Source: a virus
Length of the DNA stretch: 41,981 bases
Strand: one strand, 5' to 3'
Virus record (IMG/VR): IMGVR_UViG_3300031238_000156
Coordinates: 1 to 41,981 of that record
Below the pieces are notes generated by a model. That model did no database searches. It saw only the letters and a list, made by a program, of their open reading frames with translations, and had not been told where the DNA came from. The translations under genes and the position numbers were made by a program. This document shows positions 31,330-40,942 of the stretch, one piece after another; within the stretch, counting starts at the first letter, position 1, and every line of letters begins with the position of its first letter.

Positions 31330-31374
31330 GATGTATATAGGGCGTATACTGCATTCTTCCTTCAAAATATTCAT

Positions 31375-31412
31375 AAGAGATTAACGAAAATAAAAGACGT
31401 TAGTCTCTTTTT
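31375..31412 (+). terminator. Terminator between the two tail tube genes
   Basis: AAGAGATTAACG (31375-31386) pairs with CGTTAGTCTCTT (31398-31409, one G-U pair), followed by TTTGTGTTTT. Partial termination would make the first copy more abundant than genes downstream, as usual for a tube subunit. Confidence 0.75.
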
Positions 31413-31429
31413 GTGTTTTGGAGGCATTT

Positions 31430-32080
31430 ATGTCTGCTGTAAGTGGCTACAGGGGAAACGTTTATATCACGGCAACCCCTTCTGTTTCTTTTACCAATAT
31501 GGCGATGACCGATAGTGGTGATCATCAACACTACACGACGCCGTCTGGAACGTATACGCAGCGCTATTGGGATAACACGCAACCGCTCACGGTACAAACG
31601 TCGGCTACTGGCTCAGGTGGATGGGCAACCGTGACGAATTATACCGCGCAGTATGTTGGCGGAGCCCTGGTCTTTAGTGTTCCGAACACGAATACGTTTG
31701 TGCGCGTCTCAGGGAATTACTTTACCTATTCAGCGCTTGGTGATGGGCACAGTTGGGATCTTTCTATGGATAGTGATATCTATGATGCTTCGACCTTTAC
31801 GAATGCCTGGAAGATTCAAATCCCAGGACAGCTCAAGGCGTCTGGCAGCTTTGCCAAATTTTATAATGACGGCTCTTTTCTGAGTCTGATGAGCGCAGGC
31901 GCGCTGATGGTGTTTATTCTCTTTACCGATGCGCTATCAGGGCCAGCACCACAAAACGGGCCGCGCTACGAAGCATACGGCTATATCAAACAGGATCAAC
32001 TCAAGCAGGCCGTGAACGCGACGGTGGACGAAAGTCTCTCTTTCGAGATTACAAGCCAGCTTTACTATGTTGCAAATTAA
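31430..32080 (+). CDS. Tail tube protein, longer copy
   Basis: ATG at 31430 (GGAGG 5-9 bases before it), 216 residues. Residues 1-100 are an added Ser/Thr-rich beta domain (MSAVSGYRGNVYITATPSVSFTN ...); the rest parallels the first copy: WDLSMDSDIYDASTFTNAWKIQIPGQLKASGSF and the C-terminal NATVDESLSFEITSQLYYV. The two share a common start (SGYRGNVYI / AGYAGSVKI), so the long one could be an insertion derivative. It may be a minor tube subunit or a decorated variant. Confidence 0.75.
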   Translation: MSAVSGYRGNVYITATPSVSFTNMAMTDSGDHQHYTTPSGTYTQRYWDNTQPLTVQTSATGSGGWATVTNYTAQYVGGALVFSVPNTNTFVRVSGNYFTYSALGDGHSWDLSMDSDIYDASTFTNAWKIQIPGQLKASGSFAKFYNDGSFLSLMSAGALMVFILFTDALSGPAPQNGPRYEAYGYIKQDQLKQAVNATVDESLSFEITSQLYYVAN

Positions 32081-32092
32081 TTGGAGTAAAAC

Positions 32093-32616
32093 ATGAATTT
32101 ACGTGAGAAAATTTTTCAAACCAATGATCTACAAGAAGAAATGCTTGAAATTCCAGAATGGGAATGTAGCGTTCTGGTGCGTGCAATGACGGGCGCTGAC
32201 CGCGCACATCTGTTGCAACATGCCATGATGAAAAACGGGCAACCTGATCTTATCAAACTGTACCCAAATCTTGCGATTGCCAGCATGCGCGATCCTGAGA
32301 CCAAAGAACTTATTTTCAAGCCAGAGGATCGTGATCACTTGGCACTTAAATCAGGGGCGGCGCTAGAGCGTGTTGCGCAGGCCGCAATGAAAATCAATGG
32401 CATGTTACCAGAGCAGCTTAAAGAGGCAGAGCAAACTTTTTAGATGCCAACTCGGAGAAACGGCTCTACTTTGAGTTGGCACTTCGCTTAAAAAAGACGG
32501 TAAATGAGCTCTTGCTCGGTATGTCTTCGCAAGAGCTCACTGATTGGGCAATCTTCTTACGCATAAAAAATGACGAAGAAAAAGAGGCGATGGACAATGC
32601 AAAGCGAGGACATTAA
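32093..32616 (+). CDS. Tail assembly chaperone pair expressed through a likely -1 frameshift
   Basis: The 0-frame product (32093-32443) is 116 residues. At its end CAA ACT TTT TAG contains a T5 run; slipping back one base reads TTA GAT GCC AAC and continues LDANSEKRLYFELALRLKKT, NELLLGMSSQELTDWAIFLR and so on, giving 58 more residues to the stop at 32614-32616 (174 total). The second part has the signature of the downstream chaperone domain: F-E-L-A-L-R-L, x-V-N-E-L-L and M-S-S-Q-E-L-T-x-W. The gene position, just before the tape measure, matches the gpG/gpGT arrangement. The slip motif CTTTTTAG is not the classic X-XXY-YYZ. Confidence 0.85.
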
Positions 32617-32875
32617 CATCTTTCTTCTCCATGAGGGACAAATCTATACCTATACGCAAACCTTCCACGCCTGGGAAGATGACGATGGCGCGGTGGTGCG
32701 CACACCTTATGAAGTTGCCGAGTATCTCTATGAAGAAGGAAACTATGCCTGCGACTGCAACCGAAGCCTCTTTCTTGAGCAATATTGCGCAGTTGAGTTT
32801 CCTGACGCCTCAGAAGATGACTTTTGCCCACTGCCTTGCGGCGAGACAATTACGCTGATCAAGTTGGTGAAATAA
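32597..32875 (+). CDS. Small acidic protein overlapping the chaperone 3' part
   Basis: The frame is open from 32570; ATG at 32597 is preceded by AAGAGGCG. 92 residues, acidic with five clustered cysteines (YACDCNRS, EQYCAVEF, DFCPLPCGE), no hydrophobic segment. It overlaps the frameshifted chaperone in another frame and sits before the tape measure. Not recognised. Confidence 0.5.
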   Translation: MQSEDINIFLLHEGQIYTYTQTFHAWEDDDGAVVRTPYEVAEYLYEEGNYACDCNRSLFLEQYCAVEFPDASEDDFCPLPCGETITLIKLVK

Positions 32876-32926
32876 TTAATTTTCAAAAATAAATTCTGAA
32901 GAAACAAAAATAAAAATTAATTATTT
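32870..32926 (+). terminator. AT-only inverted repeat before the tape measure
   Basis: A 14-bp arm (32870-32883) is exactly complementary to 32913-32926. Its outer 12 bases AAATAATTAATT also start the 8508 repeat. It overlaps the stop of the small acidic gene and lies just before the tape measure start. Confidence 0.55.
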
Positions 32927-32929
32927 ATT

Positions 32930-35900
32930 TTGCGTCTACTTGTGGTCTGGAGGTGCGTTATTCCGCTCTTGGGCGAGCTGGTCGTAAATTTCAGCGCGAA
33001 CTTAACTGACTTCACCGCAGGTATTACGCAGGCGCAAACGCTGCTCACTGACTTTGGTACGCAGGTAGATGCGGTTTCGCAAAGTTTTAGCTCTACACTC
33101 TCCACCGCAGCCGCAAGTGCAGGAACGGCTGTTAGTTCTTCAGTGAGCAGCGCGGGTACTTCTGTTGCTTCTTCTAGCGCTTCGATGAATAGTGCGTTTA
33201 GCTCGGTCGTCTCTGCGTTTTCTTCTGCATCCTCTGGCGTTGCTGAATTTGCCACAAGCGTGATGGGAAGTTTGAGCGAGGCAGGGGCAAGTGTGGCTGA
33301 ATTTGCCTCTGGCATCGGAGAGAGCTTACAGGAAAGCTATCACAGTTTTGTCGATTTTGGCAATCAAATCGGTGAGACAGTGAACAGCTTAACAGAAATG
33401 CAGTTTGCCGGTTTCAAGATGGTGCAGGGGCTCGTTGCCAGTGACGCAGAGATGGAACAAACGAAGATTGCCTTCAAAACACTCCTTGGCTCTTCGCAGG
33501 CAGCAGGAACCTATCTCACGCAACTGTGGAATTTTGCCGCGAAAACGCCATTCCAATTTCAGAACTTAGCAGGCGCGTCTCAGCAATTAATTGCTTTTGG
33601 TTTTAAGGCAAAAGACACCATACCGGATTTAACGACGATGGGGGATGCGCTCAGTGCAATGGGACGTACGGATGCCGGATCGTTGCAGCAGATTGTGGGC
33701 GTGTTTGGCCGTATTCAGGCCGCGTCAAAGGTGAACGCGATGGATATGAACATGTTGACCTTCCTGGGCATTCCAGGGTGGAAATATCTTGCGCAAGCAA
33801 TGCATATGACGGTCACACAAGTACAAGAGCTTTCGCGCACCGGTAAATTGACTTCAGAGCAGGCAATTCCTGCTTTGATCTCTGGTATGCATCAAGCCTT
33901 TGGTGGCGCAATGGCCGCACAGGCCGTGACGTTTAATGGATTGCTGACCACGATTAAGGACAATTTGATTGCCGCGTGGCGCACCATCTCAGGGCCGCTC
34001 TTTGATCAGGCAAAGATGGCCTTAAAAGCCTTTGGCGATCTGGCAGGCTCTCCCGTATTTCAGAATTTTGCCAAAGTGATCGCAGGGGTACTTGCGCAAG
34101 GATTTGCCCTACTTGGCTCTGTCCTCAATTCCACCGTTGTTCCGGCATTTAAGACGCTCTTTGGTTTCTTTGGGCAAATCGCCTCTGTTGGTGGGAATCT
34201 GCTTCCGCACATGGACTTTACCAGTATTACGAACGGGGTGACGCAACTACGTGGTGCATTCGCAGGGCTGATTAGTTCCCTTACTGGATTGGTTGGGCAC
34301 TTTACTATGACAAAGGGCGCTGGAGACGGTTTGCGTGCTTTCATGGCGCAAGCGCTTGTGGGCGCAATGAGCATTGCAAGTGGGGTGATGCGTCTCTTTA
34401 CGCAAGGGTTACAAATTCTGACTGGTATCATCAATCAGCTTCGCCCAACACTACAGCAGGTCGCGTCTATTCTTTCTGGCACATTTGTGCAAGCGTTTAA
34501 TCAGTTGCGCACCGCAACCGGTTCTCAACTCAATGCTGGTTTTGAGCTCTTTGGTAACATCCTCAAGCAAGTTGGAGAGTGGGCAAAATCTTCTCTGGTG
34601 CCAGCGCTCCAGCAACTTCTTCCGGTGCTTGCACGCCTGGGTAGTTCTATTGTCTCCAATGTGGTACCAATCATGATCAACTTCCGTGATCTGGTGCTTA
34701 AAATTGCAGAAGTAGCGCTTCCCCCGCTCATGGGCATTCTCGGTTTTATCATTCCGGTGGCACTACGTCTGGCCTCAGTCATTGGTGGAATTCTCACTGG
34801 CGCATTTAATATCATCGGGCCAATCGTGGCTGGATTTATCTCTGGCTTAACGAAGATGATTACCTTCTTTCAGCAAAACGAAATTGCAGGGGCGCTTCTC
34901 AAAGGTGTTCTTATCGCGATTGCTATTCCGCTTGGTCTGCTTGCGATGGTGCTTCTCCCAATGCTGATTGCCGATATGGTTGGCTCTTTAATAGGGGCAA
35001 TTGTCGCCTCAGTTGGTGGTTTCTTTGCGATGGCAGGTGCACTCTGGACAGCAGCAGCAGGCATGATTGCGCTTACGTGGCCGATTTTGCTCGTGATTTT
35101 GGCAGTGGGTATTTTAATCGCGATTGTGGTGCTCGTTGTCCAGCACTGGAATCAGATTGTCGCTTTTTTCCAGGGGCTTTGGGCAAAGATCGTGGGCTTT
35201 TTCCAATCAAACGCCAATACGATTATGAACATTTTGAAAGTCCTGGGAGCAATTGCCCTGGTTGCTTTGACTGGCCCATTTGGCATTGCAGCGCTCCTTA
35301 TTATGACGCACATCAATCAAATCAAGCAATTCTTTAGTGACCTGGGCACGCATCTGCGCCAATTTGCGACCGCGACCAAGAACTTTGTGGGAGATAAATT
35401 TAACGATTTGGGCACAACCATGCGTACGGCTGCAACCAATACGAAGAACTGGGTAGGGGATCGTTTCAATTCGCTTGGCACAACGCTGCATGACGCAGGT
35501 GTCGGAGCCGTGAAGGCCGGTCAATGGATGTATCAGCATAACACCTACTGGAAAGCCGCTGTTGATGATGTGACGAAAGCTTTTAACGATACCAAAGCAA
35601 AAGTTATTCAGATTGCTGGAGATATCAAGACCGGTGTCGGAAACTTTTTTGATGGTTTAGGCACGCATCTGCGCGAAATCGCAACGAATATAAAAAATGA
35701 TGTGGGGGGCGCATTTGATTGGCTCGGTACGCATTTAAACGAGGCCGCAAACTTTGTCAAGACAAATGTTGGTAATGCCTTCGATTGGCTTGGTACGCAT
35801 CTACGGCAGATTGCTACTGATATCAAAAATAACGTTGGCAATTTTTTTAGTCAAATGGGAGAGAAAGTAAAATCAGTCATTGATGATCTCAAAATTGGGG

Positions 35901-36550
35901 TGGAGTACCGCTTTTTACAATTGGGGCAATTAGTCAATCAAGCTGTTGCGTGGCTTCAGGTCAATGTGATCTCGAAAGTACAGGCGATGGTGTCTGGTTT
36001 CCTTGATCGTATTGGGCAATTAAAGGATCAGGCGATTGCGCTGGTACAGGGCTTTGTCTCGAATTTTCTGGGCACCATTGGTGGTCTTGCAAGTCAACTC
36101 TGGTCGGCAGGCGCGAATCTGATTGGCATGCTTATCAGTGGCATTGAATCAAAACTTGGTGATCTTGCAGGAGCAGTAGGGCAAGCAGCAGGTAAGCTCG
36201 CGAGCATCTTAGGATTTCATAGTCCGACCGAGGAGGGACCAGGAAGTGATGCCGACACCTGGATGCCAAATCTCATGACGATGATGACGAGCGGTATGAT
36301 TGGGGGCATTCCTAATTTGCAAAAAGCGGCGCTGCTTGCCGCTTCCTCTGTACGCGGCGCGCTTTCGATGGCGCTTCCTATCTCCTCTTCTATTGGGGTG
36401 AACAGTTCCTTCTTTGCGCAAGGGGCGGCGAATGCCGCAAAATCAGGAACCGCCAATATTTATGTCCAGCTAGACAGCAAATTGATTGGACAGTCTGTAG
36501 GTCAACCAATTGCTGATTATATACGCGTGAAAACCGGAGTACACGTATGA
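32930..36550 (+). CDS. Tape measure protein
   Basis: About 1200 residues. The start is uncertain: in-frame TTG 32930, GTG 32942 and TTG 32969 are candidates, and GGAGG (32948-32952) would best serve a non-canonical ATT at 32960. Residues about 170-345 are the conserved tape measure domain: EQTKIAFKTLLGSSQAAGTY, FAAKTPFQFQNLAGASQQLI and MHQAFGGAMAAQAVTFNGLL. Hydrophobic helices lie at about 620-735. A repeat zone at about 800-980 has units of G-x-x-[FW]-x-x-LG-T-x-[LM]-[RNH]-x-x-A-T-x-[IT]-K-N. Its length should set tail length, about 0.15 nm per residue, i.e. near 180 nm. It ends with ATGA overlap with the next gene. Confidence 0.93.
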   Translation: MRLLVVWRCVIPLLGELVVNFSANLTDFTAGITQAQTLLTDFGTQVDAVSQSFSSTLSTAAASAGTAVSSSVSSAGTSVASSSASMNSAFSSVVSAFSSASSGVAEFATSVMGSLSEAGASVAEFASGIGESLQESYHSFVDFGNQIGETVNSLTEMQFAGFKMVQGLVASDAEMEQTKIAFKTLLGSSQAAGTYLTQLWNFAAKTPFQFQNLAGASQQLIAFGFKAKDTIPDLTTMGDALSAMGRTDAGSLQQIVGVFGRIQAASKVNAMDMNMLTFLGIPGWKYLAQAMHMTVTQVQELSRTGKLTSEQAIPALISGMHQAFGGAMAAQAVTFNGLLTTIKDNLIAAWRTISGPLFDQAKMALKAFGDLAGSPVFQNFAKVIAGVLAQGFALLGSVLNSTVVPAFKTLFGFFGQIASVGGNLLPHMDFTSITNGVTQLRGAFAGLISSLTGLVGHFTMTKGAGDGLRAFMAQALVGAMSIASGVMRLFTQGLQILTGIINQLRPTLQQVASILSGTFVQAFNQLRTATGSQLNAGFELFGNILKQVGEWAKSSLVPALQQLLPVLARLGSSIVSNVVPIMINFRDLVLKIAEVALPPLMGILGFIIPVALRLASVIGGILTGAFNIIGPIVAGFISGLTKMITFFQQNEIAGALLKGVLIAIAIPLGLLAMVLLPMLIADMVGSLIGAIVASVGGFFAMAGALWTAAAGMIALTWPILLVILAVGILIAIVVLVVQHWNQIVAFFQGLWAKIVGFFQSNANTIMNILKVLGAIALVALTGPFGIAALLIMTHINQIKQFFSDLGTHLRQFATATKNFVGDKFNDLGTTMRTAATNTKNWVGDRFNSLGTTLHDAGVGAVKAGQWMYQHNTYWKAAVDDVTKAFNDTKAKVIQIAGDIKTGVGNFFDGLGTHLREIATNIKNDVGGAFDWLGTHLNEAANFVKTNVGNAFDWLGTHLRQIATDIKNNVGNFFSQMGEKVKSVIDDLKIGVEYRFLQLGQLVNQAVAWLQVNVISKVQAMVSGFLDRIGQLKDQAIALVQGFVSNFLGTIGGLASQLWSAGANLIGMLISGIESKLGDLAGAVGQAAGKLASILGFHSPTEEGPGSDADTWMPNLMTMMTSGMIGGIPNLQKAALLAASSVRGALSMALPISSSIGVNSSFFAQGAANAAKSGTANIYVQLDSKLIGQSVGQPIADYIRVKTGVHV
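35340..35865 (+). repeat. Coding repeat in the tape measure gene
   Basis: Five to six degenerate units with LGT or LGTH cores (for example at 35341, 35408, 35476, 35656, 35723 and 35788) encode G-[FD]-x-x-LGTHLR-x-x-A. Expansion and contraction here would change tail length. Confidence 0.65.
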
Positions 36551-39500
36551 GTATGACTGTTACGATTGGCGGCGTCACCGTGAATGCCACCGTGGCTAGT
36601 ATTTCGATAGAAAACAGTATCGATGAACGGGCAACCGCAAGTTTTACAGTTTATGATAGTGGAGGGTCTAATCATTATACTCGTGGACAAACATGTACGA
36701 TTACCGATTCCACGCTTGGGCTCCTCTTTAATGGCATTTTGACGGACGCTGAAGAAACAAAGCTTATCCCTGGCAGCGATATTATGAGTAACATCAGTGC
36801 AGTTGATCAGCGTTATTTCTCAGACAATCGCTATTTTACTGATAACGAATATGTGGAACGTGCTTCTGGCGATATTGTGGCTGATGTTGCAACAAAGTAT
36901 CTCGTACCAGAAGGGATTGTTGCCAATGTCGCGATTGATCATGACAATAGTCAGGCGACGATGAGTACGGGCACACTTTCCAATACCACAGCTACGACGC
37001 AAGGGCTGACGCTTTCCCCCTCTGGCACAGAATTTAGTAAGACCGAAACTTCCACCGCTGATTTTAATACAGGGACGCTTAATGAAGTGGTGGGCAGTAA
37101 TAATTCTCTCGTGCTTGCCTCTACCAAAGCGATGAAATATACGGGAACGGTTGCCCCCAATATCTCCAGTAATGCGTACCTGTATACCATGATTGCAACT
37201 CCAAGTCTTGTCTTAGCGACAGGTGACTATCTTTCCTATGATATTTTTATTTCTTCTACGTCGCCTGTTATCTGTGGTGGCATCGATGTAATTGCGACCG
37301 ATGGTACCGCAGCACGCGATGTGACGTTGGTTGATCAATATGGGGTGAACATGCATCCAAATACCGATCTTTCTAATTATGCAAAGGATACATGGTATCA
37401 TCGAGAGATTGGTTTCAACAATCCTAATACAACGACCATGATTGGAAAAACGACAAGTCATGCGGTGATTGCTCTGGAAGGTGATACCGCAGGAACCTAT
37501 ACCATCTATGTGCGTAATGTGACGATTAAAAACAGTGGAGGAACCGTACGCGCTACGATCTTTAGTACGACCTATTCGAAGCATCAAGTTGTGGGAAATT
37601 CTGCGTATTACGGATATCAGCTCTCAGTGGTCACCGCGTACAATGATGTTGGGCAACGCATCTCGCCAGCCTATAGCATTTCAGCACCGGCCATTGCCAG
37701 CGATAGCCTTATTTCCTGGGTGACTCCTGACTATGTACAAAGCACCGCCAACTCAAATACCTATCTTCCACCCGTGACAGTGGAAACCTCTTTTGATGGT
37801 GGAGCAACATGGCAGGCGTGCAGCAATCATGCTCCTATTCCAAGTTTGCCTGCTGGATTTACCACCACAAGCCAGACGATTACCCTTAGACAGACGCTTG
37901 CGCTCGCTGGCCCAAATCCTGAGATTACACCGTCCATCTCCGATTGTACGGTAACGATCTCACCATCCTACACTGCGACAAAAACTGACCAGCACAACAG
38001 CGATAGCACTTCTATAGATTTTAGCGCAGGAACGCTTACGAATGTGTCCTACGTAAGTGGCTCAGGTGAGCAAATAACTGGTGCATTTTCAGCCTGGGGA
38101 TCGGGCTCCATTATTAATGTCAGCAACTCTGTAACAGGGCAAACAACCTTTGGAACTGGAACCGGAAATCCGATTGTATCGCTTTCCGGTGGGCAATTAC
38201 AAATACGTGAAGGCGCACCAACTACGCCTAATTTTGTTTCCAGCCGTTTTGATTTTGCAGGACAATGGCAGAATTTTATTCTAGAAATAGATATTGAATC
38301 GCAGGCGTCAGGCACATTTATGCCAAATGTGGTCTATAGAACGACCGGTTGGCAAAATGTGGATGATACCTACGCGTACACGCTTCAACTACAGGCAACA
38401 TCTATCGCACTCTATAAAGGAACAAATACCAGTTCCGGTGGAGGCGGTTCAACCTCGCTTGGCACGTCAGCAGGCACCATTAACTTTCAGGCGGGGCAGA
38501 TTTATCGCTTAAAGATGGTCATTAATGGGAATAGTCATCAGTTTTATATTAACAACATTCTTGAACTTTCTGTGACTGATAGTTCCTGGCCGAATGCTGG
38601 ATATGTGGGAGTGAGATTGTGGAATAATACGACGCCAAGACAATCAGCGTTTTATACCAATTTTGGCATTATGAGTAGTGCATTTGTAGGAACGCGGGTG
38701 CAGCCAGCGCTTTCGTTGAATGCACTTGGCTCTGTGTATAGTTCTCTTATCCAATGGAATAGCAGCGAGCCGACCAATACGGACATTGTGATTGAAGCAT
38801 CGATTGATGGCGGTTCCACGTGGCAAACCTGCACCAACGGGGGGAGTATTCCGCAGCTTCCTAATGGCACAAATGTCGTCGGGAAATCACTGCTGGTACG
38901 AGAAACACTCAATACACAGAATGCAAATGCAACGCCTACGCTTGAAGGAATTACATGGCTTGTCGTGGGAGCATATAATGCAACCGGTTTTCGCAACACT
39001 GTTTCCCTTGCGCTGAGCCCTGCTGTGCGCTGTGGTTCAACCAGTGTGACCTGGAATGCATATACGCCAACAAACACGTCTCTTTTAGTTTCAACAACAC
39101 TCAATGGACTTGTCTATACTCCTATTAGCACCTCTGGCGATCCTATCACGGGGCTTCTTACAGAGCCAGATCCGACTGTTGATCAATTCAACGTCAACAC
39201 GTCAGCCAACTATACCGCAACCTTTGGCACAGGCGGGGCGCTAGCAACGTCATGGTCGTATGATCTGGTGAACAGTCGTATTACTGCGCACAATGGCACA
39301 AACGCACTCTTTTTAGTCAATGCGTTAACGGCTATCGGCGACGTTGATATAATCGTTGATATGGACATTACGGATGCTGGTGGAGTTGTTTTTCACTACG
39401 TGAATGCATCAAATTATTATTTCGTGGTCGTCGGTGACTCTTCGAGTGCCTTTGCCACCAATGTACTCAGACTCTATAAAATGGCTTCCGGCACAATTAG

Positions 39501-40737
39501 TCAGTTAGCCACACAAAGTATCACATTTGCGCATGGCACGTATCATCGTATTCGCACCACGATGATTGGATCTTTGATCACGGTGTATTTTGATGGTGTC
39601 TCTACTATTACGTACACGGACGGTTCCCCACTTGGCGTAGGGCAAGTTGGACTCTCGAACTTCAATAATCAATCAAGATATTATCAATTTTGGGTGCAAC
39701 CGCAGGGCGTAGCGCTTACCACGCAAACAGTGGTGACAAAGGTTGTCATGACTTCTACCGATCCAACCGTGAGCCCTATCTTGACTGACCTCACGACTGC
39801 CGTCAGAAATCCGAATATTGACACGGGGGTGGTGATTCCGGTCACTGGATATCAATATCAAAATACCATCTCAGCACTCTTTGATGATCTGGTAAAAACC
39901 AATAACTTCTGGTGGGGGATTGATGTCAACAGAAATCTTCTCTTTCAAAATAGACCAGCCGTACTCTCACCATTTATTTTGCAATCCTCCGATCTGCTTG
40001 CACAGGCCACACCAAAATATAAAAATACCTCACCGCTCTATCGTAATAGACAGTGGATTTTGGGCGGTTTGGATACGACCACGCTGGTCACCGATACACG
40101 TATGGGAGACGGCTTTACGCAAGCCTGGGCATTGGCCTATGCGGTTGCAGATGTAACCGGCAGTACACCGGCTCCTGTGATTACGCGTAATGGGGTCACA
40201 CAGCAGGTAGGTGTCTCAGGTGTGGACACTGGTATGGATTTCTATTACGCAGCAGGAGACTCTACGATTGCGCAAGATCCTTCTGAGACACCACTTGGCA
40301 TTACTGACGCGCTCGTTGTTCAGTATTACGGACAGATACCGGTGGTGGTTTCCGCTGACAATACCGCAGCCCAAACGGCGCTTGCCGCGCTCCAGGGAGG
40401 GACAGGCATTGTTGAAGCCATTGAGACAGCAGCAGGGCTCAGTAAAAGCGCAGCACAGCAGTTAGCAAACGCACGCCTTGCACAGTACGCCATACTGACC
40501 ACAACGCTGACTTTTGATACGCTTCGTTCCGGCCTTGCAGCCGGACAGCAGCTCACGGTGTTTCTGCCGGAGCATGGTATTTTCGATGTGCAATATCTTA
40601 TTAGCAAAGTAACGATTAAACCACGCATTCTCGCAAGCGGGGTCGTCCAATATGTGAATACCGTGGAGGCAACATCAGGACCAAACGTGGGGAGTTGGAC
40701 AAAGTTATTTCTTGCGCTTGGACAAACCCCCCAGTAG
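36547..40737 (+). CDS. Very large tail hub/tip protein with inserted carbohydrate-binding modules
   Basis: 1396 residues. The N-terminus (about 1-130: VTIGGVTVNATVASISIENSID, ATASFTVYDSG) and the C-terminus (about 1095-1396: YQYQNTISALFDDLVKTNNFWWGIDVNRNLLFQNRP, LPEHGIFDVQYLISKVTIKP) resemble the two ends of a baseplate hub (Dit/Tal/gp44-like). The middle, about 950 residues, is inserted: beta modules with DGGATWQAC / DGGSTWQTC (near 415 and 765) and two concanavalin-like folds (about 531-708 and 878-1055) with YHRIRTTMIGS ... YFDG style strands. It should form the tail tip and recognise surface sugars. Assignment is by pattern. Confidence 0.78.
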   Translation: MSMTVTIGGVTVNATVASISIENSIDERATASFTVYDSGGSNHYTRGQTCTITDSTLGLLFNGILTDAEETKLIPGSDIMSNISAVDQRYFSDNRYFTDNEYVERASGDIVADVATKYLVPEGIVANVAIDHDNSQATMSTGTLSNTTATTQGLTLSPSGTEFSKTETSTADFNTGTLNEVVGSNNSLVLASTKAMKYTGTVAPNISSNAYLYTMIATPSLVLATGDYLSYDIFISSTSPVICGGIDVIATDGTAARDVTLVDQYGVNMHPNTDLSNYAKDTWYHREIGFNNPNTTTMIGKTTSHAVIALEGDTAGTYTIYVRNVTIKNSGGTVRATIFSTTYSKHQVVGNSAYYGYQLSVVTAYNDVGQRISPAYSISAPAIASDSLISWVTPDYVQSTANSNTYLPPVTVETSFDGGATWQACSNHAPIPSLPAGFTTTSQTITLRQTLALAGPNPEITPSISDCTVTISPSYTATKTDQHNSDSTSIDFSAGTLTNVSYVSGSGEQITGAFSAWGSGSIINVSNSVTGQTTFGTGTGNPIVSLSGGQLQIREGAPTTPNFVSSRFDFAGQWQNFILEIDIESQASGTFMPNVVYRTTGWQNVDDTYAYTLQLQATSIALYKGTNTSSGGGGSTSLGTSAGTINFQAGQIYRLKMVINGNSHQFYINNILELSVTDSSWPNAGYVGVRLWNNTTPRQSAFYTNFGIMSSAFVGTRVQPALSLNALGSVYSSLIQWNSSEPTNTDIVIEASIDGGSTWQTCTNGGSIPQLPNGTNVVGKSLLVRETLNTQNANATPTLEGITWLVVGAYNATGFRNTVSLALSPAVRCGSTSVTWNAYTPTNTSLLVSTTLNGLVYTPISTSGDPITGLLTEPDPTVDQFNVNTSANYTATFGTGGALATSWSYDLVNSRITAHNGTNALFLVNALTAIGDVDIIVDMDITDAGGVVFHYVNASNYYFVVVGDSSSAFATNVLRLYKMASGTISQLATQSITFAHGTYHRIRTTMIGSLITVYFDGVSTITYTDGSPLGVGQVGLSNFNNQSRYYQFWVQPQGVALTTQTVVTKVVMTSTDPTVSPILTDLTTAVRNPNIDTGVVIPVTGYQYQNTISALFDDLVKTNNFWWGIDVNRNLLFQNRPAVLSPFILQSSDLLAQATPKYKNTSPLYRNRQWILGGLDTTTLVTDTRMGDGFTQAWALAYAVADVTGSTPAPVITRNGVTQQVGVSGVDTGMDFYYAAGDSTIAQDPSETPLGITDALVVQYYGQIPVVVSADNTAAQTALAALQGGTGIVEAIETAAGLSKSAAQQLANARLAQYAILTTTLTFDTLRSGLAAGQQLTVFLPEHGIFDVQYLISKVTIKPRILASGVVQYVNTVEATSGPNVGSWTKLFLALGQTPQ

Positions 40738-40942
40738 AAGTCCTTAGAAGTAGTAGTAATAACTCTATATCTTCTATAGTATATATACCTTTTTCTTTTT
40801 TTGCGCTTACATAAGCTATATTGTCAAAAAATCAGACATTTATAAAAAATCTTCGATGAGTTTTCAGAAGAAAAACTCATAGGCAAAATCTTATAAAATG
40901 AAAGCAAATTGGCAATATGGTAAATGAAAGGAGAAAAAAGAG
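40738..40942 (+). other. AT-rich intergenic region before the primase
   Basis: It holds a 9-bp hairpin ATGAGTTTT/AAAACTCAT (around 40856-40880), several poly-T and TATA stretches, and an AAAGGAG ribosome site near 40928. No convincing -35/-10 pair of the TATACT type was found. It separates late tail genes from replication. Confidence 0.6.
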
